DNA of 64,000 nucleotides. Origin: a virus. A program made the position numbers and the translations under genes. Where the stretch lies: the IMG/VR virus record IMGVR_UViG_3300021963_000080, positions 1 through 64,000 of that record; one strand, written 5' to 3'. This document shows positions 36,797-46,403 of this stretch, piece by piece. Under the pieces are notes generated by a model. It was not told the origin of the DNA. It ran no database searches and saw only the letters and a program-made list of their open reading frames with translations. How positions within the stretch are numbered: position 1 is the first letter of the stretch; every line of letters starts with the position of its first letter.

Positions 36797-37873
36797 CTAT
36801 GAAGGTCCATAGGCAACACAGAAAAAGTTTTGGCTTGGAATATTAGTGGTGCGATTTACCCAAGCCGTACCGTCAGTTGTAGTTGCTACTTTTATGGTGG
36901 CGTTAAATCCTACGCATACGACAGTTCCAGCACCAGCGGCAGACATATACCATGGTCCTCCGCCTGTTGAAGTTGATGCGCTAGTCCACGATGTCCCATT
37001 GGTGCTCCAGTAACCAAGATTTGATCCTGATAATGCTATCCACCGGTTATATGTAGGATTATAAACCATGTTAGCAATCACGTGACTGCTGAAAGGAGTC
37101 CCACTACCAGTAGTTGTCCAAGAACTTCCGTTACTACTGTAAGTTAACTTACCTTCACCACTTGGCGCACCTGAAACATAAAGACCACCATTAGCTGTTC
37201 CCCAAGCAACCTGATTCCACGAGCTGTTAGTCGGGGGAGTACTTGATTGTGTCCAAGTAACCCCAGTTGGGCTGGTGTAAGCAGCCGCTCTGCCCGAGTC
37301 TATCGCGACAAATTGACTTTGAGTGGCACTCCATACGACAGATGAGAAAGACGCACCGCCCGGAGGGTTATAACTGCTTGCTGTCCAATTGACACCATCG
37401 GTACTCGTTAATATGTTGTTGGTCGGACTTCCAGTAGCCAGGATAACCCAATAGCCGCCACCATAAGCCGCACATCGCCAGTTGTTAGAAACCGGTAAGG
37501 TTGCTGAAGTCCATGTTTGTCCGTCAGAGCTGTATGCAGCCTGAGTGGTATTTTGTTTTGCTGCAAAAAACTTACCAGTGGAACCCCCACCCCAAGCTAC
37601 AGCAAACCAGTTACCTGCACCGCCCGGAAGAGTTGTAGTATTCCAGTTAACTCCTGCATCTGTTGAATAGATGGCAGTGGCAGTACTGCCCAAAGCCACG
37701 AATACACTAAGACTACTCTTTCCATAACCATCACTCATTGATATAGCGCCACTACTTCTTCCGAATAGGGTACGAACGTTCGTATCGTTCATTGAGATTG
37801 TTGCTGTAGAAGATTGACCTAACTCAGTATTAACAGCGCTCAGACTTATTGCACCGGAAGATGGTAACGCCAT
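36797..37873 (-). CDS. Tail fibre-like protein with repeated beta-propeller motifs
   Basis: 358 residues. The N-terminus MALPSSGAISLSAVNTELG and FGRSSGAISMSDGYGK are a common phage virion-attachment start. The rest contains at least five repeats of the form (Y)S-(S/T)-DG-x-W(T) spaced about 45 residues (STDAGVNWNTTT, SSDGQTWTSAT, STDGVNWTASS, YSSNGSSWTTT, TTDGTAWVNRT), which suggests a sialidase-type beta-propeller used as receptor-binding or sugar-binding tip. Directly follows the S74 gene (same operon). Confidence 0.7.
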   Translation of the reverse strand: MALPSSGAISLSAVNTELGQSSTATISMNDTNVRTLFGRSSGAISMSDGYGKSSLSVFVALGSTATAIYSTDAGVNWNTTTLPGGAGNWFAVAWGGGSTGKFFAAKQNTTQAAYSSDGQTWTSATLPVSNNWRCAAYGGGYWVILATGSPTNNILTSTDGVNWTASSYNPPGGASFSSVVWSATQSQFVAIDSGRAAAYTSPTGVTWTQSSTPPTNSSWNQVAWGTANGGLYVSGAPSGEGKLTYSSNGSSWTTTGSGTPFSSHVIANMVYNPTYNRWIALSGSNLGYWSTNGTSWTSASTSTGGGPWYMSAAGAGTVVCVGFNATIKVATTTDGTAWVNRTTNIPSQNFFCVAYGPS

Positions 37874-38913
37874 TAACTGCTCTTATTAGATTCTAGTTGT
37901 TCAATACGAGCTAGTAGTTGTTCGATGGCTCCAAAGGATAGTATGGCCAGCTTTCCATAATCAACGGCCAGGGATCCATCTGAACGAGTGCGTACCGCTT
38001 GTGGAAACACGCGTTTTACGTCTTGAGCAATAACGCCAAAGTCTGCTTTCTGTAGGAAGTATTCATCTTCCCCTCCATGCTCATCTATGTAAGCATCTGT
38101 CCAGTTAAACGTTTTACTACCGATAGCAGTCACTATACCAAGTGGATCTATTACTGATTGGACGTTCTCTTTAAAACGTTTATCGGAACTATAATAAGCA
38201 GTAATATTATTAGTAGCTCTAATCTCACCAGCAGTACCGGAAGGACTGGTTCCTACACCGAAGGATGTCGTTTGAACAGTGTTACTGAATGATGCTACAC
38301 CAGCGATTGTTAAACCAGCTCCACCTTGGATAGTGGACGTTACATTTGCAAATCCGGTAATAGTAGTATTACCAGCAGCCAACGTAGTAATGCCAGAAGC
38401 TGCACCAGCAATTGTTAGACTAGAACCCCCCTGGATCGTTGACGTGACATTAGCAAAGCCAGTAATAGTTGTGTTACCGACTCCTATTGTACGGGAAGAT
38501 GTACTACCGCTCGCTAATGTTGCATCTAAGGTAATTGTAGGAGAAGCTATTGTCGACCAATATAAATTACCACTTGCTCCTCCTGACATAAGAACTTGGG
38601 AAGCTGCTCCAACTGAACCGTTGGCAGTGATTGTATTAGATTGTACATTAGTTGCAGTTATTACACTTGCAGCAATAATGTTTCCTGTTAAAGAATTTGA
38701 TACTGTTATGTTCTGGAAAGATGCAATGCCAGTAAACTCAGGAGACGCAGTAAAGCTCGATACAATGTTGTTTAATATTTCAACATCTGTAGAAGAAGAG
38801 CCGGTTGGGGCTATTTCCTGACTTACTTGTATGGGTTCAGCAACTCCTCCTAGCTCACTAATACGGTCGCGGAGAGTTTGTCTGAAATTGGTAACGTTTT
38901 GTTGAACTGACAT
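37873..38913 (-). CDS. Tail fibre protein with C-terminal S74 intramolecular chaperone
   Basis: 346 residues. The fibre part has two near-identical repeats NTTITGFANVTSTIQGG (about 35-40 residues apart). The end SDKRFKENVQSVIDPLGIVT ... FGVIAQDVKRVFPQAV ... YGKLAILSFGAIEQLLARIE is a peptidase S74 chaperone with the Ser of SDKR at the self-cleavage site. The chaperone trimerises the fibre and is then cut off. Its stop overlaps the start of the next gene by one base. Confidence 0.85.
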   Translation of the reverse strand: MSVQQNVTNFRQTLRDRISELGGVAEPIQVSQEIAPTGSSSTDVEILNNIVSSFTASPEFTGIASFQNITVSNSLTGNIIAASVITATNVQSNTITANGSVGAASQVLMSGGASGNLYWSTIASPTITLDATLASGSTSSRTIGVGNTTITGFANVTSTIQGGSSLTIAGAASGITTLAAGNTTITGFANVTSTIQGGAGLTIAGVASFSNTVQTTSFGVGTSPSGTAGEIRATNNITAYYSSDKRFKENVQSVIDPLGIVTAIGSKTFNWTDAYIDEHGGEDEYFLQKADFGVIAQDVKRVFPQAVRTRSDGSLAVDYGKLAILSFGAIEQLLARIEQLESNKSS

Positions 38914-38925
38914 TATGGATATTGG

Positions 38926-41304
38926 CTAAGCTGCATAGTATGATTGGGGAGTATTGTTATAGTGCATCCACAAGAAATCTTTTTCTTTGGATTGCGTCTC
39001 AGCAGTTTTCTGTATTGGAGCTGGAGGCGCGCTTGGCTGAGTAGGAGCTCTACTTTGTTGAGCTTGATTCACCTTACCTATTGCATCAGCAATCATAGCT
39101 GATCCTCCACCCATTTCCTTCTGTAATGCGTTGAGCTTTGCAATCTGGTCCCCTGTCATAGTCTTCGATAGGTCAACGCCCATCCTTGAAGGATCGAATC
39201 CAAAAGCAGACGCAAACGTACTTCCTAAATCTCCTGATCCAGGGGCAGCGTTTTGAGTCCCACTAACATTGACCGCTCCTTTTCCTGGAATAGTTTTTAA
39301 ACTACCCTCCGGATTAGCTCCATTGTCGGTACCGCTGTAGGCTGGCAATCCCTGTATATAATCTCTTGGATTAACAAAGTCGCCAGCTTGGTTCTTCATT
39401 TCTATATGAAGATGGGGGCCTTCAGAAGCTCCTGTACTACCAACTTTTCCAATATTCTGACCTTTTTTAAGTTTGTCTCCTTGCTTAACATCAATTGACG
39501 ACATATGACCATATGTGCTGGTCATTCCGTTGGGATGTCTTATTGTAACAAACTTTCCTAGGCCACCCTTACCTTGATCTCCTGTAGCAATTACTTCGCC
39601 TTCCCCAGCCGTCAATATAGGAGCTCCCAGCTCTGCAGATAAATCAACTCCGCTATGCAAATGATCACTACGTTGCTCGCCAAATCTACCTTTCGATCTA
39701 GTGGCGCTTGGAAGAGGATTAGTAAAATCACTGCCAGCTGCTTGATTACCATTTGATTGATCTGCTGTTGCTCCTCCCTGATTGCCGCGGCCAGCTCCAG
39801 CTCCTGTTGCAGGGAGAGATCCGGCTGGCGTTTGAGCTGGTGTGGTTGTTGATGAAGATGGTGATGCATCGGCGGCTGGATTTTCTTCCAACTCTTTATC
39901 GAGATCGCTTAATAAACTATACAATTCGTATATTGTCAACCCGACAGTTAATGCTGTTGTAATAAACCCAACTGGTCCTGCAGCAAATCCTGCTGCTCCT
40001 ATTGCAGCCGCTGCAGCAAACCTTGCAGCAATGTATGCGGCGACGCGTTGCATGCCTATTTTTGCAACTAGCTTACGGAGTAATTGTAATGTCTTGGAGA
40101 AACTAGCCTTGGATTTTTCAAGTAATGTCTTATTCTTAGCCATCTCTCTGTTTTCCCCAACAGATCCAAATTGGGTTAGAGGTTTGCCCTCCATTACTTT
40201 GGGACTTGGGGGAGCAGAAGAAGGGGTGCCTGTAACCCCAGGAGCAGCTGTGGGAGTTACTGCAGCTGCCTTAGTATTTTTAATAACTTTAGAGATGCCA
40301 TATGCTGAAGCAGCTACTCCAGCTCCGACGCCAAGCTTTTGTAGAGTATCAATTGCCTCTTTATCGCCCGCTGCAGCTTTTCTTTGTAAGTCAGCTAGTT
40401 CTTCTCCTCCTAGCTCAACTCCTGTATATCCTGCAATTCCGCCAAGCGTTCCTCCAACTACCTTACCAAGAAGACCTCCCGGAGTATATCTAAGACCCGC
40501 ATACATTCCAGCGAGAGCGCCGACTGGTTTAGCAGCTTTGGTTACATTTGTCGTTACGCCAGCTGCGTTTCCTGCTTTTAAGTCCTCCCAGGCCATCTGG
40601 AGGTCTTTTTTCATGCTGTTGTATAAATTAGGTAACCCAGTAAGGATTGCATTTTTGATCGTATCACTAATCAACGTCGCTATACCTGATACAGCAGCTT
40701 TCGTTCCTTCTTTTAGAGCTTTAGTAAGCCCCGAGTCGTCCATGAAACGTTTTATGTCTTTTGCATTTGCAAGAGCTAGTAACCCCATCAAGCTACCTGC
40801 AATTAACGGATTGTTTCCAAGAAACCCTAACGCGCTACCAATCAATCCTTCTTTTTTATTAGGATCTTGTGTGCCGGATATGGACGCTCTTGATCCTTTT
40901 TGTTCTAAAGCACTTTCCGTACTAAGATAATCGGAACGATCCCCAAACTTCTTATTAAGGGTTGCGCGCTGCAAGTTTAGTTGAGCTAAAGATATTTTTC
41001 TAATATCGCTCATAATGGAAGTCAAAGCACTCAACTGACTAGCCATGTTCTTTTGGTTGACTACGTTTTCTTTTGCAAACCCAAGACTGGCTTTAGCACT
41101 TTTTGCATCCCCAGTACTGCCACCAGTATCTTGTCCATAAGACTGTACTGTATTACGAATAAACGGCCCGATACCCATTCCGAGGTTGTAGAATGATTTA
41201 GCGGAAGGAACATCACGTGTAGCACGTCGAGCTGTTCCTTTGGCTGCGTCAGCGGTAGTTTTACCCAGACCCTTGCCGATTGCGTTTATTAGTCGTTTTG
41301 CCAT
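38926..41304 (-). CDS. Tape-measure candidate with M23 peptidase domain
   Basis: 792 residues. N-terminal 300 residues are helical, with hydrophobic Gly/Ala stretches and a TM-like GPFIRN / LIGSALGFLGNNPLIAGSLM. Around 540-660 lies a complete M23 (lysostaphin-type) domain: HSGVDLSAELGAPI, TSTYGHMSSID, GPHLHIEMK, with the zinc ligands H-x3-D and HLH. Position just after gp26/gp51 is that of tape-measure genes behind frameshift chaperones, and M23 domains occur in several tape-measure proteins. Alternative: a separate hub lysin (T4 gp28/gp29 place). Confidence 0.72.
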   Translation of the reverse strand: MAKRLINAIGKGLGKTTADAAKGTARRATRDVPSAKSFYNLGMGIGPFIRNTVQSYGQDTGGSTGDAKSAKASLGFAKENVVNQKNMASQLSALTSIMSDIRKISLAQLNLQRATLNKKFGDRSDYLSTESALEQKGSRASISGTQDPNKKEGLIGSALGFLGNNPLIAGSLMGLLALANAKDIKRFMDDSGLTKALKEGTKAAVSGIATLISDTIKNAILTGLPNLYNSMKKDLQMAWEDLKAGNAAGVTTNVTKAAKPVGALAGMYAGLRYTPGGLLGKVVGGTLGGIAGYTGVELGGEELADLQRKAAAGDKEAIDTLQKLGVGAGVAASAYGISKVIKNTKAAAVTPTAAPGVTGTPSSAPPSPKVMEGKPLTQFGSVGENREMAKNKTLLEKSKASFSKTLQLLRKLVAKIGMQRVAAYIAARFAAAAAIGAAGFAAGPVGFITTALTVGLTIYELYSLLSDLDKELEENPAADASPSSSTTTPAQTPAGSLPATGAGAGRGNQGGATADQSNGNQAAGSDFTNPLPSATRSKGRFGEQRSDHLHSGVDLSAELGAPILTAGEGEVIATGDQGKGGLGKFVTIRHPNGMTSTYGHMSSIDVKQGDKLKKGQNIGKVGSTGASEGPHLHIEMKNQAGDFVNPRDYIQGLPAYSGTDNGANPEGSLKTIPGKGAVNVSGTQNAAPGSGDLGSTFASAFGFDPSRMGVDLSKTMTGDQIAKLNALQKEMGGGSAMIADAIGKVNQAQQSRAPTQPSAPPAPIQKTAETQSKEKDFLWMHYNNTPQSYYAA

Positions 41305-41439
41305 TTATCGTTGCTGTTGTTTTTCTGATTCTTGTTCTAAGTAATTCTTTAGTAAGTCGATATAGATGTCTCTTTCGAAAGGTAACATATCTTCTATTTC
41401 ACTTATTGAGTAGTGGTGGTGCTGAGCCATACTGAACAT
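41305..41439 (-). CDS. gp51: gp51-like small baseplate-hub/tail-assembly protein
   Basis: 44 residues (MFSMAQHHHYSISEIEDMLP and so on, ending KQQQR). It lies in the gap after gp26, the place of T4 gene 51, and has the acidic-aromatic MLPFERDIYIDLL block. No ribosome site precedes its ATG. The -1 frame of the gp26 end runs into it without a stop, so it is probably made as a gp26 fusion. Confidence 0.6.
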   Translation of the reverse strand: MFSMAQHHHYSISEIEDMLPFERDIYIDLLKNYLEQESEKQQQR

Positions 41440-41471
41440 TGTCTGGTAATAGTTTGATATACTATTATGAC

Positions 41472-42179
41472 TCAGCCCAACATAAAAAAATCGTTAAGAT
41501 TTTGTAACACCACCTTCTTCTCGTTTCCTAAACTGTTTGTATAAGTTGTCTCATACTTTAGTTTTGGCATAGTTTCTAAAAACTTTTGTACCTCTTTAAA
41601 CGATGATACGTCTAATGTAGCAAGGAATTCATCCAACTCTTCTTCTGTATAATCCCTTACATTGTATATGTTGTCAGCATCATATATTTTTTCAATGGAG
41701 TACTTAACAACTTCAAAATACAAATCTACCTCAGACTTAGCTTCGGCCAACTTATTCATCATATCCGTTCTTGGATAGCACAGAATCAATCCTAAGTTCT
41801 CATTAATCTTGACGTTGTTGTTGTGATCTGGATTTTTAGAGATCTCAATCAAATCTAGATCTACTTCTAACTTATACTGTTGTCCATCTTCATCATCTTT
41901 GTAGAACACATCAATTTTATTATTAACTGATTTTGCTCTTAGTTTAATAAACAAATACTCTAGATCAAACGTTGTTAATGTATTGACATCAACATTATCA
42001 ATAATACAATTATTAACCACTTGTGTAATTGATAATACAATATCTTGAGAATTGCCAGTTGTCTGAGCCATTAGAAGAATCTTTTCTTCTTTGACCAAGA
42101 ACGGGCGCATCTTAATTTTTTGACCCGTCGATGGGATCACTACATCAAATAGTGGATAATTAATTTTAGGAAGACTCAT
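41472..42179 (-). CDS. gp26: Baseplate hub subunit gp26 (probable chaperone part of a frameshift pair)
   Basis: 235 residues. The N-terminus PLFDVVIPSTGQKIKMRPFL with VKEEKILLMA is the T4 baseplate (PF12322, gp26) signature, and FDLEYLFIKLRAKSV is the second conserved block. It ends FFMLG at the T TTT TTT slip site (41484-41490 on the plus strand read as A7). Needed for hub or tail assembly; probably not a major structural part. Confidence 0.82.
   Translation of the reverse strand: MSLPKINYPLFDVVIPSTGQKIKMRPFLVKEEKILLMAQTTGNSQDIVLSITQVVNNCIIDNVDVNTLTTFDLEYLFIKLRAKSVNNKIDVFYKDDEDGQQYKLEVDLDLIEISKNPDHNNNVKINENLGLILCYPRTDMMNKLAEAKSEVDLYFEVVKYSIEKIYDADNIYNVRDYTEEELDEFLATLDVSSFKEVQKFLETMPKLKYETTYTNSLGNEKKVVLQNLNDFFMLG
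41484..41490 (-). promoter_or_regulatory. Putative -1 ribosomal frameshift site (T TTT TTT)
   Basis: In the gp26 frame the mRNA reads GAU UUU UUU AUG; the heptamer U UUU UUU permits tRNA re-pairing in -1. The shifted frame is open through the gap to the end of the gp51-like ORF. Confidence 0.6.
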
Positions 42180-42215
42180 TTCATTTCACCTTTCAGGATA
42201 TAAATTCAAATATAA

Positions 42216-43166
42216 TTATTCGCCGCTACCATAATACCAATTATTATAGTAATCGCTGTAACTATCCTCCACTTTCGGAGGAAATAATGTTTTCAACAAT
42301 GTTGTACCGCTATTGACAACGTTTAGAATATCATTGACATTTTGTGGTCTCTTTGTTGAAGAGATTGTTTGCAATACAGATGCATACTTCAATATAGATT
42401 GTCCTAATTGTAAGTTTTTGCTTGCTGTATTGTTGTTGTATGCTTTAGGATCTAGTGTACTTGGTATATCTTCATATTGCCAATTGCTGTAAGTAAATGT
42501 TACTGGAAATCTTACTAACTGGTTTGTATCATTCCAACCACGCTGCACGTCCCCTAGAAAAATTGGATAAGCATTGTGCAACTTTAATACGCCGACTTTA
42601 CTTTGCGCTTCATTGTACACGTATATGTCAATTGTTGTTTTGTACTGATCTTTATACTCAACCTCGAAAGGGAGCTTACCAAAAAGATCGTTAGAAGAGT
42701 TACCACGCGGCAACTCATCAAATCCAACAATGCCATTCATCCACAGATAAAAAAACTTATGGATCAAACCATCGCTATCATTAATGAAGGAAAATTGTTG
42801 ATCGGTGAATATAGGGAGATATGGCTTGCGCTCAATGGGCCCGATGCCGTATCTTTTTATTTCCGTTGTAGCCATACTCACGCCAGGCTGGGTAAATGTG
42901 TCAGCTCTATATGTTGCAAGAGATGCTATTTTTGCAGCTCCCGCCACCTTAAAAGAAGTACCAAAGATCTTTGGGGGCGTGAATACGATATGAGCCATCG
43001 AGGTTTTTTGTATTCCGTGCTTACGAATGTTTGCTCGAACGGAATCGGAAAAACTCTTATATTCTTGCTGACTGTAATTTAGTTCCTTCGGAGTACTTCT
43101 ATTAAGCACGCCAAGAAGGCTGGTGTATCCAATTACTTGTTGTAGGGTTTTATTGAAATCTGCCAT
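42216..43166 (-). CDS. gp54: Baseplate tail-tube initiator gp54
   Basis: 316 residues (T4: 320). QPGVSMATTEIKRYGIGPIE and FSFINDSDGLIHKFFYLWMN are typical of tube-like proteins of T4-like phages, and LHNAYPIFLGDVQRGWNDTN is the tube-domain loop. It starts polymerisation of the tail tube on the baseplate. gp48 lies nearby on the other strand. Confidence 0.75.
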   Translation of the reverse strand: MADFNKTLQQVIGYTSLLGVLNRSTPKELNYSQQEYKSFSDSVRANIRKHGIQKTSMAHIVFTPPKIFGTSFKVAGAAKIASLATYRADTFTQPGVSMATTEIKRYGIGPIERKPYLPIFTDQQFSFINDSDGLIHKFFYLWMNGIVGFDELPRGNSSNDLFGKLPFEVEYKDQYKTTIDIYVYNEAQSKVGVLKLHNAYPIFLGDVQRGWNDTNQLVRFPVTFTYSNWQYEDIPSTLDPKAYNNNTASKNLQLGQSILKYASVLQTISSTKRPQNVNDILNVVNSGTTLLKTLFPPKVEDSYSDYYNNWYYGSGE

Positions 43167-43168
43167 TT

Positions 43169-43762
43169 TTATCTTTGAATAATCGCCATTCGACTATCAG
43201 CATGAACTCGAGTTTTCGAGGCTTTAGTAAAACGCTCAAGCGGTAGGAATAATGCTATATCCCATAAACTCGCTGGCACCTGTGCCATATCTGTCTGTAC
43301 TTGACTATTTAGGTAGTGTTTAACGCATGGCTTGAAGAATCTTAGTTTCGATGCACTACTAAGCGTTTGATATGTCATTTTCAATCTAACGTTTTTGTCG
43401 TATTTGTTTTCTATCACATAATCATACAACCCGTCCATCAAAGCCGCTCTCATAGGCAAAGGCAAGTAATGCATGTTGATTCCATAAAAACCATCTGGGG
43501 TTTTGGCAAACGGAAATACTAAAGGGAATCTATCGTAGTATGGCAGTTTGTTGGCGTGCTTTGGTAAATAACCAAACAAAAACATTTTACCAATAGCAGA
43601 GTTGGAAGATGTAGATGGAGAATCTTGGATAATCGTTGCGGGATTGGCTCGTTTGACTGAAGAGGCTTCATTCCGAAACCATTGTTTCGCTTCTTCTGTC
43701 TTTGTGGATGTAATCCCTTGTTTAGCTGCTTTGTCTAACAAAGTAGCAAATATATTAGCCAT
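43169..43762 (-). CDS. Conserved T4-like protein next to gp4, unnamed
   Basis: 197 residues. LPYYDRFPLVFPF, GFYGINMHYLPLPMRAALMD and WDIALFLPLERFTKASKTRV are blocks I associate with a conserved protein of T4-like environmental phages. It overlaps gp4 by 8 bp. T4 has gene 2 (DNA-end protector) beside gene 4, so synteny would allow that role, but I see no direct evidence. Confidence 0.6.
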   Translation of the reverse strand: MANIFATLLDKAAKQGITSTKTEEAKQWFRNEASSVKRANPATIIQDSPSTSSNSAIGKMFLFGYLPKHANKLPYYDRFPLVFPFAKTPDGFYGINMHYLPLPMRAALMDGLYDYVIENKYDKNVRLKMTYQTLSSASKLRFFKPCVKHYLNSQVQTDMAQVPASLWDIALFLPLERFTKASKTRVHADSRMAIIQR

Positions 43763-44201
43763 TGAGTGATATTCCTAAATGATTTTCGGTAAATATGGCA
43801 AATTTCCAGTTCTTGCTTTCGCAGAACTTTTTAGCTGCTTGCCACTTAGCATTATTTACACCCCAAGTCATAACCTCATTGATATATTTTTTGGTTTTTC
43901 TTTTCTGAGGTTCTGGTGGCATTGTTTGCTTTTTGGGCTTTATTTCAACGACTACTGTTTCAATGGTACCGTCAGGTTTACGTTGTTTTAACCAAAAATC
44001 CGGAAAATAGCGATGCACCGCTCCGTCAACGGGAGAGCGGTATGGAATACAAAATTCCTCGCTGGACCAAGTAATGACGTCTTGGTGGGCGTCTAAATAG
44101 TTCATAAACTTCAATTCCCATGAAGACCTGAACACAATGTTTGACGCGTCACCTTTATACTTGTTCGGATGCTTGGGCTTAAAAAAACCTTTATAACTCA
44201 T
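43755..44201 (-). CDS. gp4: Head completion protein gp4
   Basis: 148 residues from the ATG at 44201 (T4: 150). MSYKGFFKPKHPNKYKGD, FRSSWELKFMNYLD, HRYFPDFWLKQ and EIKPKKQT ... KKYINEVMTWGVNNAKW are family blocks; they also form a nuclease-like D-ExK pattern (YFPDF ... VEIKPK). It stabilises filled heads before tail joining. An upstream in-frame start at 44234 lies across the divergent gp48 start and is less likely. Confidence 0.88.
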   Translation of the reverse strand: MSYKGFFKPKHPNKYKGDASNIVFRSSWELKFMNYLDAHQDVITWSSEEFCIPYRSPVDGAVHRYFPDFWLKQRKPDGTIETVVVEIKPKKQTMPPEPQKRKTKKYINEVMTWGVNNAKWQAAKKFCESKNWKFAIFTENHLGISLNG

Positions 44202-44213
44202 ATCAATATTTAG

Positions 44214-45524
44214 ATGGCAAACAAATACGTTCAATATGGAGCAGTCGTTGCAACCGGTGTCGGTGTAGCTGCTGTGACAAAAGGCATTTCTACGGCTCTC
44301 TCAACGGGAGGAACGGTAGCTGGCGGTATTGATGCAGCTACATCTACAGCAACCGGAGCTGTCTCCAATCCAGCTTTCTTAACCGGAGTTGGCTTGGGAT
44401 TGGCTGCTGTGGCATTAGGTTCTGGATCCAAGCGACCATCGCTAAGTTTTCCTAACTTAGCAGCAACAGCGGCCGTAGCGTTAAATGTTTCCAATCTTAT
44501 CCAACAAGGTAAGGCTGCTGCTGCATCTCTTGCGCAAGGTAAGGCAGGTCAAGATATATCAAGTAAAATTGGACCTCCTGTAGCACTACGTTCTCCGTAT
44601 GTTGAAGATCCTAGTGTTATGACGTCTACTAAACGACAAGCAAGGCAAACGCATAGGCTTGTATATCCAGACGACCTTACTACAAATTATTATATTAGGT
44701 TTGGTCTCTATCGCTACGAGCGTCTGGATAAAGCTAACAAAACTCTTAGCCAATCATCTCCTCATACAACGATTCGGCTACCGCTCCCTGCAAATTTAAT
44801 TGATGCTATTAGTCTAGCATATCAAGATGTTGGGTTAGGCATGTTCGGGGGAGCAGCGTTTGAAAATTTGATGACTAGAATGGGTCCAGGGGGACAGCAA
44901 GCTTCTGGAAATGGCCAAGGAGAGATTATGAGACACGCAACTGCTGCGGTCGGAAGTCTCATTGACTTGACAAACGATCCTAATTTTATGACTGCTGTAG
45001 CAAGGCGTCTTGCAGCAAACGTAGATCCGGGTTTGGGAGCTGCTTTTGATTTAGCGACTGGTACTGCTCCTAATCCTCATATGACGGTATCTTTCCAAGG
45101 TGTGGCGTTGAAAAAATACCAATTCAATTGGAGACTATCGCCAAACAACGAAAAAGAAAGTAAAATCCTTGAACAAGTTGTCCGTAATTTACAAGCAAGC
45201 GCTTTACCAGAAAAAAATGGTAAGTTTTTGCTAACGTTCCCTGATGTTGTAAAAATTGAAATGATGCCTAGCAACTTGTTTATATTTAAACCAATGATGA
45301 TAGATAACGTATCTGTTAATTATGCTCCGTCCGGTTCTCCTTCTTTCTTTAGAGGAGGAGATGATTCATTTGATAGGTATCCAACTGAAATTGAGTTGAG
45401 CATATCATTACGAGAAATTGATATCCACACAGCATCAGATTCTGACTATCAGACTATTCGTAATCTTCAAAACTTTTCTGATCCTGCTAATCTACCTTCA
45501 ACTCAAGGCACAACAAACCGCTAA
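44214..45524 (+). CDS. gp48: Baseplate tail-tube cap gp48
   Basis: 436 residues (T4: 364). The first 110 residues are Ala/Gly-rich and hydrophobic, which is odd for a baseplate part. The tube-cap signature is in the C-half: HMTVSFQGVALKKYQFNWRL followed by SPNNEKESKILEQVV, then VSVNYAPSGSPSFFRGGDDS and LSISLREIDI. It joins baseplate and tail tube. Divergent from gp4; the two ATGs are only 12 bp apart. Confidence 0.78.
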   Translation: MANKYVQYGAVVATGVGVAAVTKGISTALSTGGTVAGGIDAATSTATGAVSNPAFLTGVGLGLAAVALGSGSKRPSLSFPNLAATAAVALNVSNLIQQGKAAAASLAQGKAGQDISSKIGPPVALRSPYVEDPSVMTSTKRQARQTHRLVYPDDLTTNYYIRFGLYRYERLDKANKTLSQSSPHTTIRLPLPANLIDAISLAYQDVGLGMFGGAAFENLMTRMGPGGQQASGNGQGEIMRHATAAVGSLIDLTNDPNFMTAVARRLAANVDPGLGAAFDLATGTAPNPHMTVSFQGVALKKYQFNWRLSPNNEKESKILEQVVRNLQASALPEKNGKFLLTFPDVVKIEMMPSNLFIFKPMMIDNVSVNYAPSGSPSFFRGGDDSFDRYPTEIELSISLREIDIHTASDSDYQTIRNLQNFSDPANLPSTQGTTNR

Positions 45525-45527
45525 TAT

Positions 45528-46403
45528 ATGGCAAACTATTTTGAAACCTTTGCTCTTCAACAATATGGAGAGAATAAAGAAGTCAGTCGTACGTTGACTA
45601 CTCGCGCAAATATTGCGCAAAGTGTTTTAAAGCAATCAACTGCTTTCTATCCCTACACTCTGAAAGAAGGGGAAAGACCTGATACGCTATCGTTCTTGTA
45701 TTATTCGAAGCCGGAATTGGAGTGGCTTGTATTTTTTGCTAACGATATTATTGATCCTTATTATGATTGGTATCTGAGTAGCGAACAATTTAATAACTAC
45801 ATTACCAGCAAGTATGGTTCAATTGCTATAGCTCAAACTCGCACTCACCATTACGAAACCCTTTGGCTTGGAGACGATACACGAATCAGTCCTGATACGT
45901 ATAGTTTACTAACTGCTAATACTACTGTGAATTTAAAGAAGTATTGGGAGCCAATTGTTGATGAGTATGATAGAGCTATTTCGTATGGTCGTAAAAATTT
46001 ATCCTTAACCACAACAACAAACCAAGTAATTAGTTTAAAGATAAACAATACTAATGGTACGTTTACTGAAGGAGAAGACATATATCAACAAGACAATGGT
46101 ATTATAACATCTTCTGCTTCTTTGATAACGGCTAACTCTACTTACATGACGGCACAGCACGTTAGTGGCTCGTTTGTTACTACACGAAGCATTCTAGGCG
46201 CTGATTCAATTGCTAATACAACTCTTACTGATACCCCAATTGTATTAAAACAGAACATTCCAACAGAAGAGTTAATATACTGGCAGGCTGTGTCTTATTA
46301 TGATTATGAAAATCAAATAAACGAGAGCAAGAAACACGTTAAGTTGGTTGGGGCTGAGTATGCGCCGCTAGCAGAAAATAACCTAGCTGAGTTAATGGGA
46401 TAA
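45528..46403 (+). CDS. gp53: Baseplate wedge subunit gp53
   Basis: 291 residues (T4: 196). The N-terminal half carries the LysM-like gp53 wedge domain: RPDTLSFLYYSKPELEWLVF with FANDIIDPYYDWYLS. An inserted segment (about 160-240) resembles the small beta modules of gp7/gp8 here (NGTFTEGEDIYQQDNGIITS). It clamps the inner wedge. Ribosome site is weak; it follows gp48 by 3 bp. Confidence 0.85.
   Translation: MANYFETFALQQYGENKEVSRTLTTRANIAQSVLKQSTAFYPYTLKEGERPDTLSFLYYSKPELEWLVFFANDIIDPYYDWYLSSEQFNNYITSKYGSIAIAQTRTHHYETLWLGDDTRISPDTYSLLTANTTVNLKKYWEPIVDEYDRAISYGRKNLSLTTTTNQVISLKINNTNGTFTEGEDIYQQDNGIITSSASLITANSTYMTAQHVSGSFVTTRSILGADSIANTTLTDTPIVLKQNIPTEELIYWQAVSYYDYENQINESKKHVKLVGAEYAPLAENNLAELMG

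Noticed and set aside
39842-40930. 362-codon plus-strand ORF
   Set aside because: It is the shadow of the M23 tape-measure candidate on the other strand, and is Ala/Pro-rich as expected from reversed codons.
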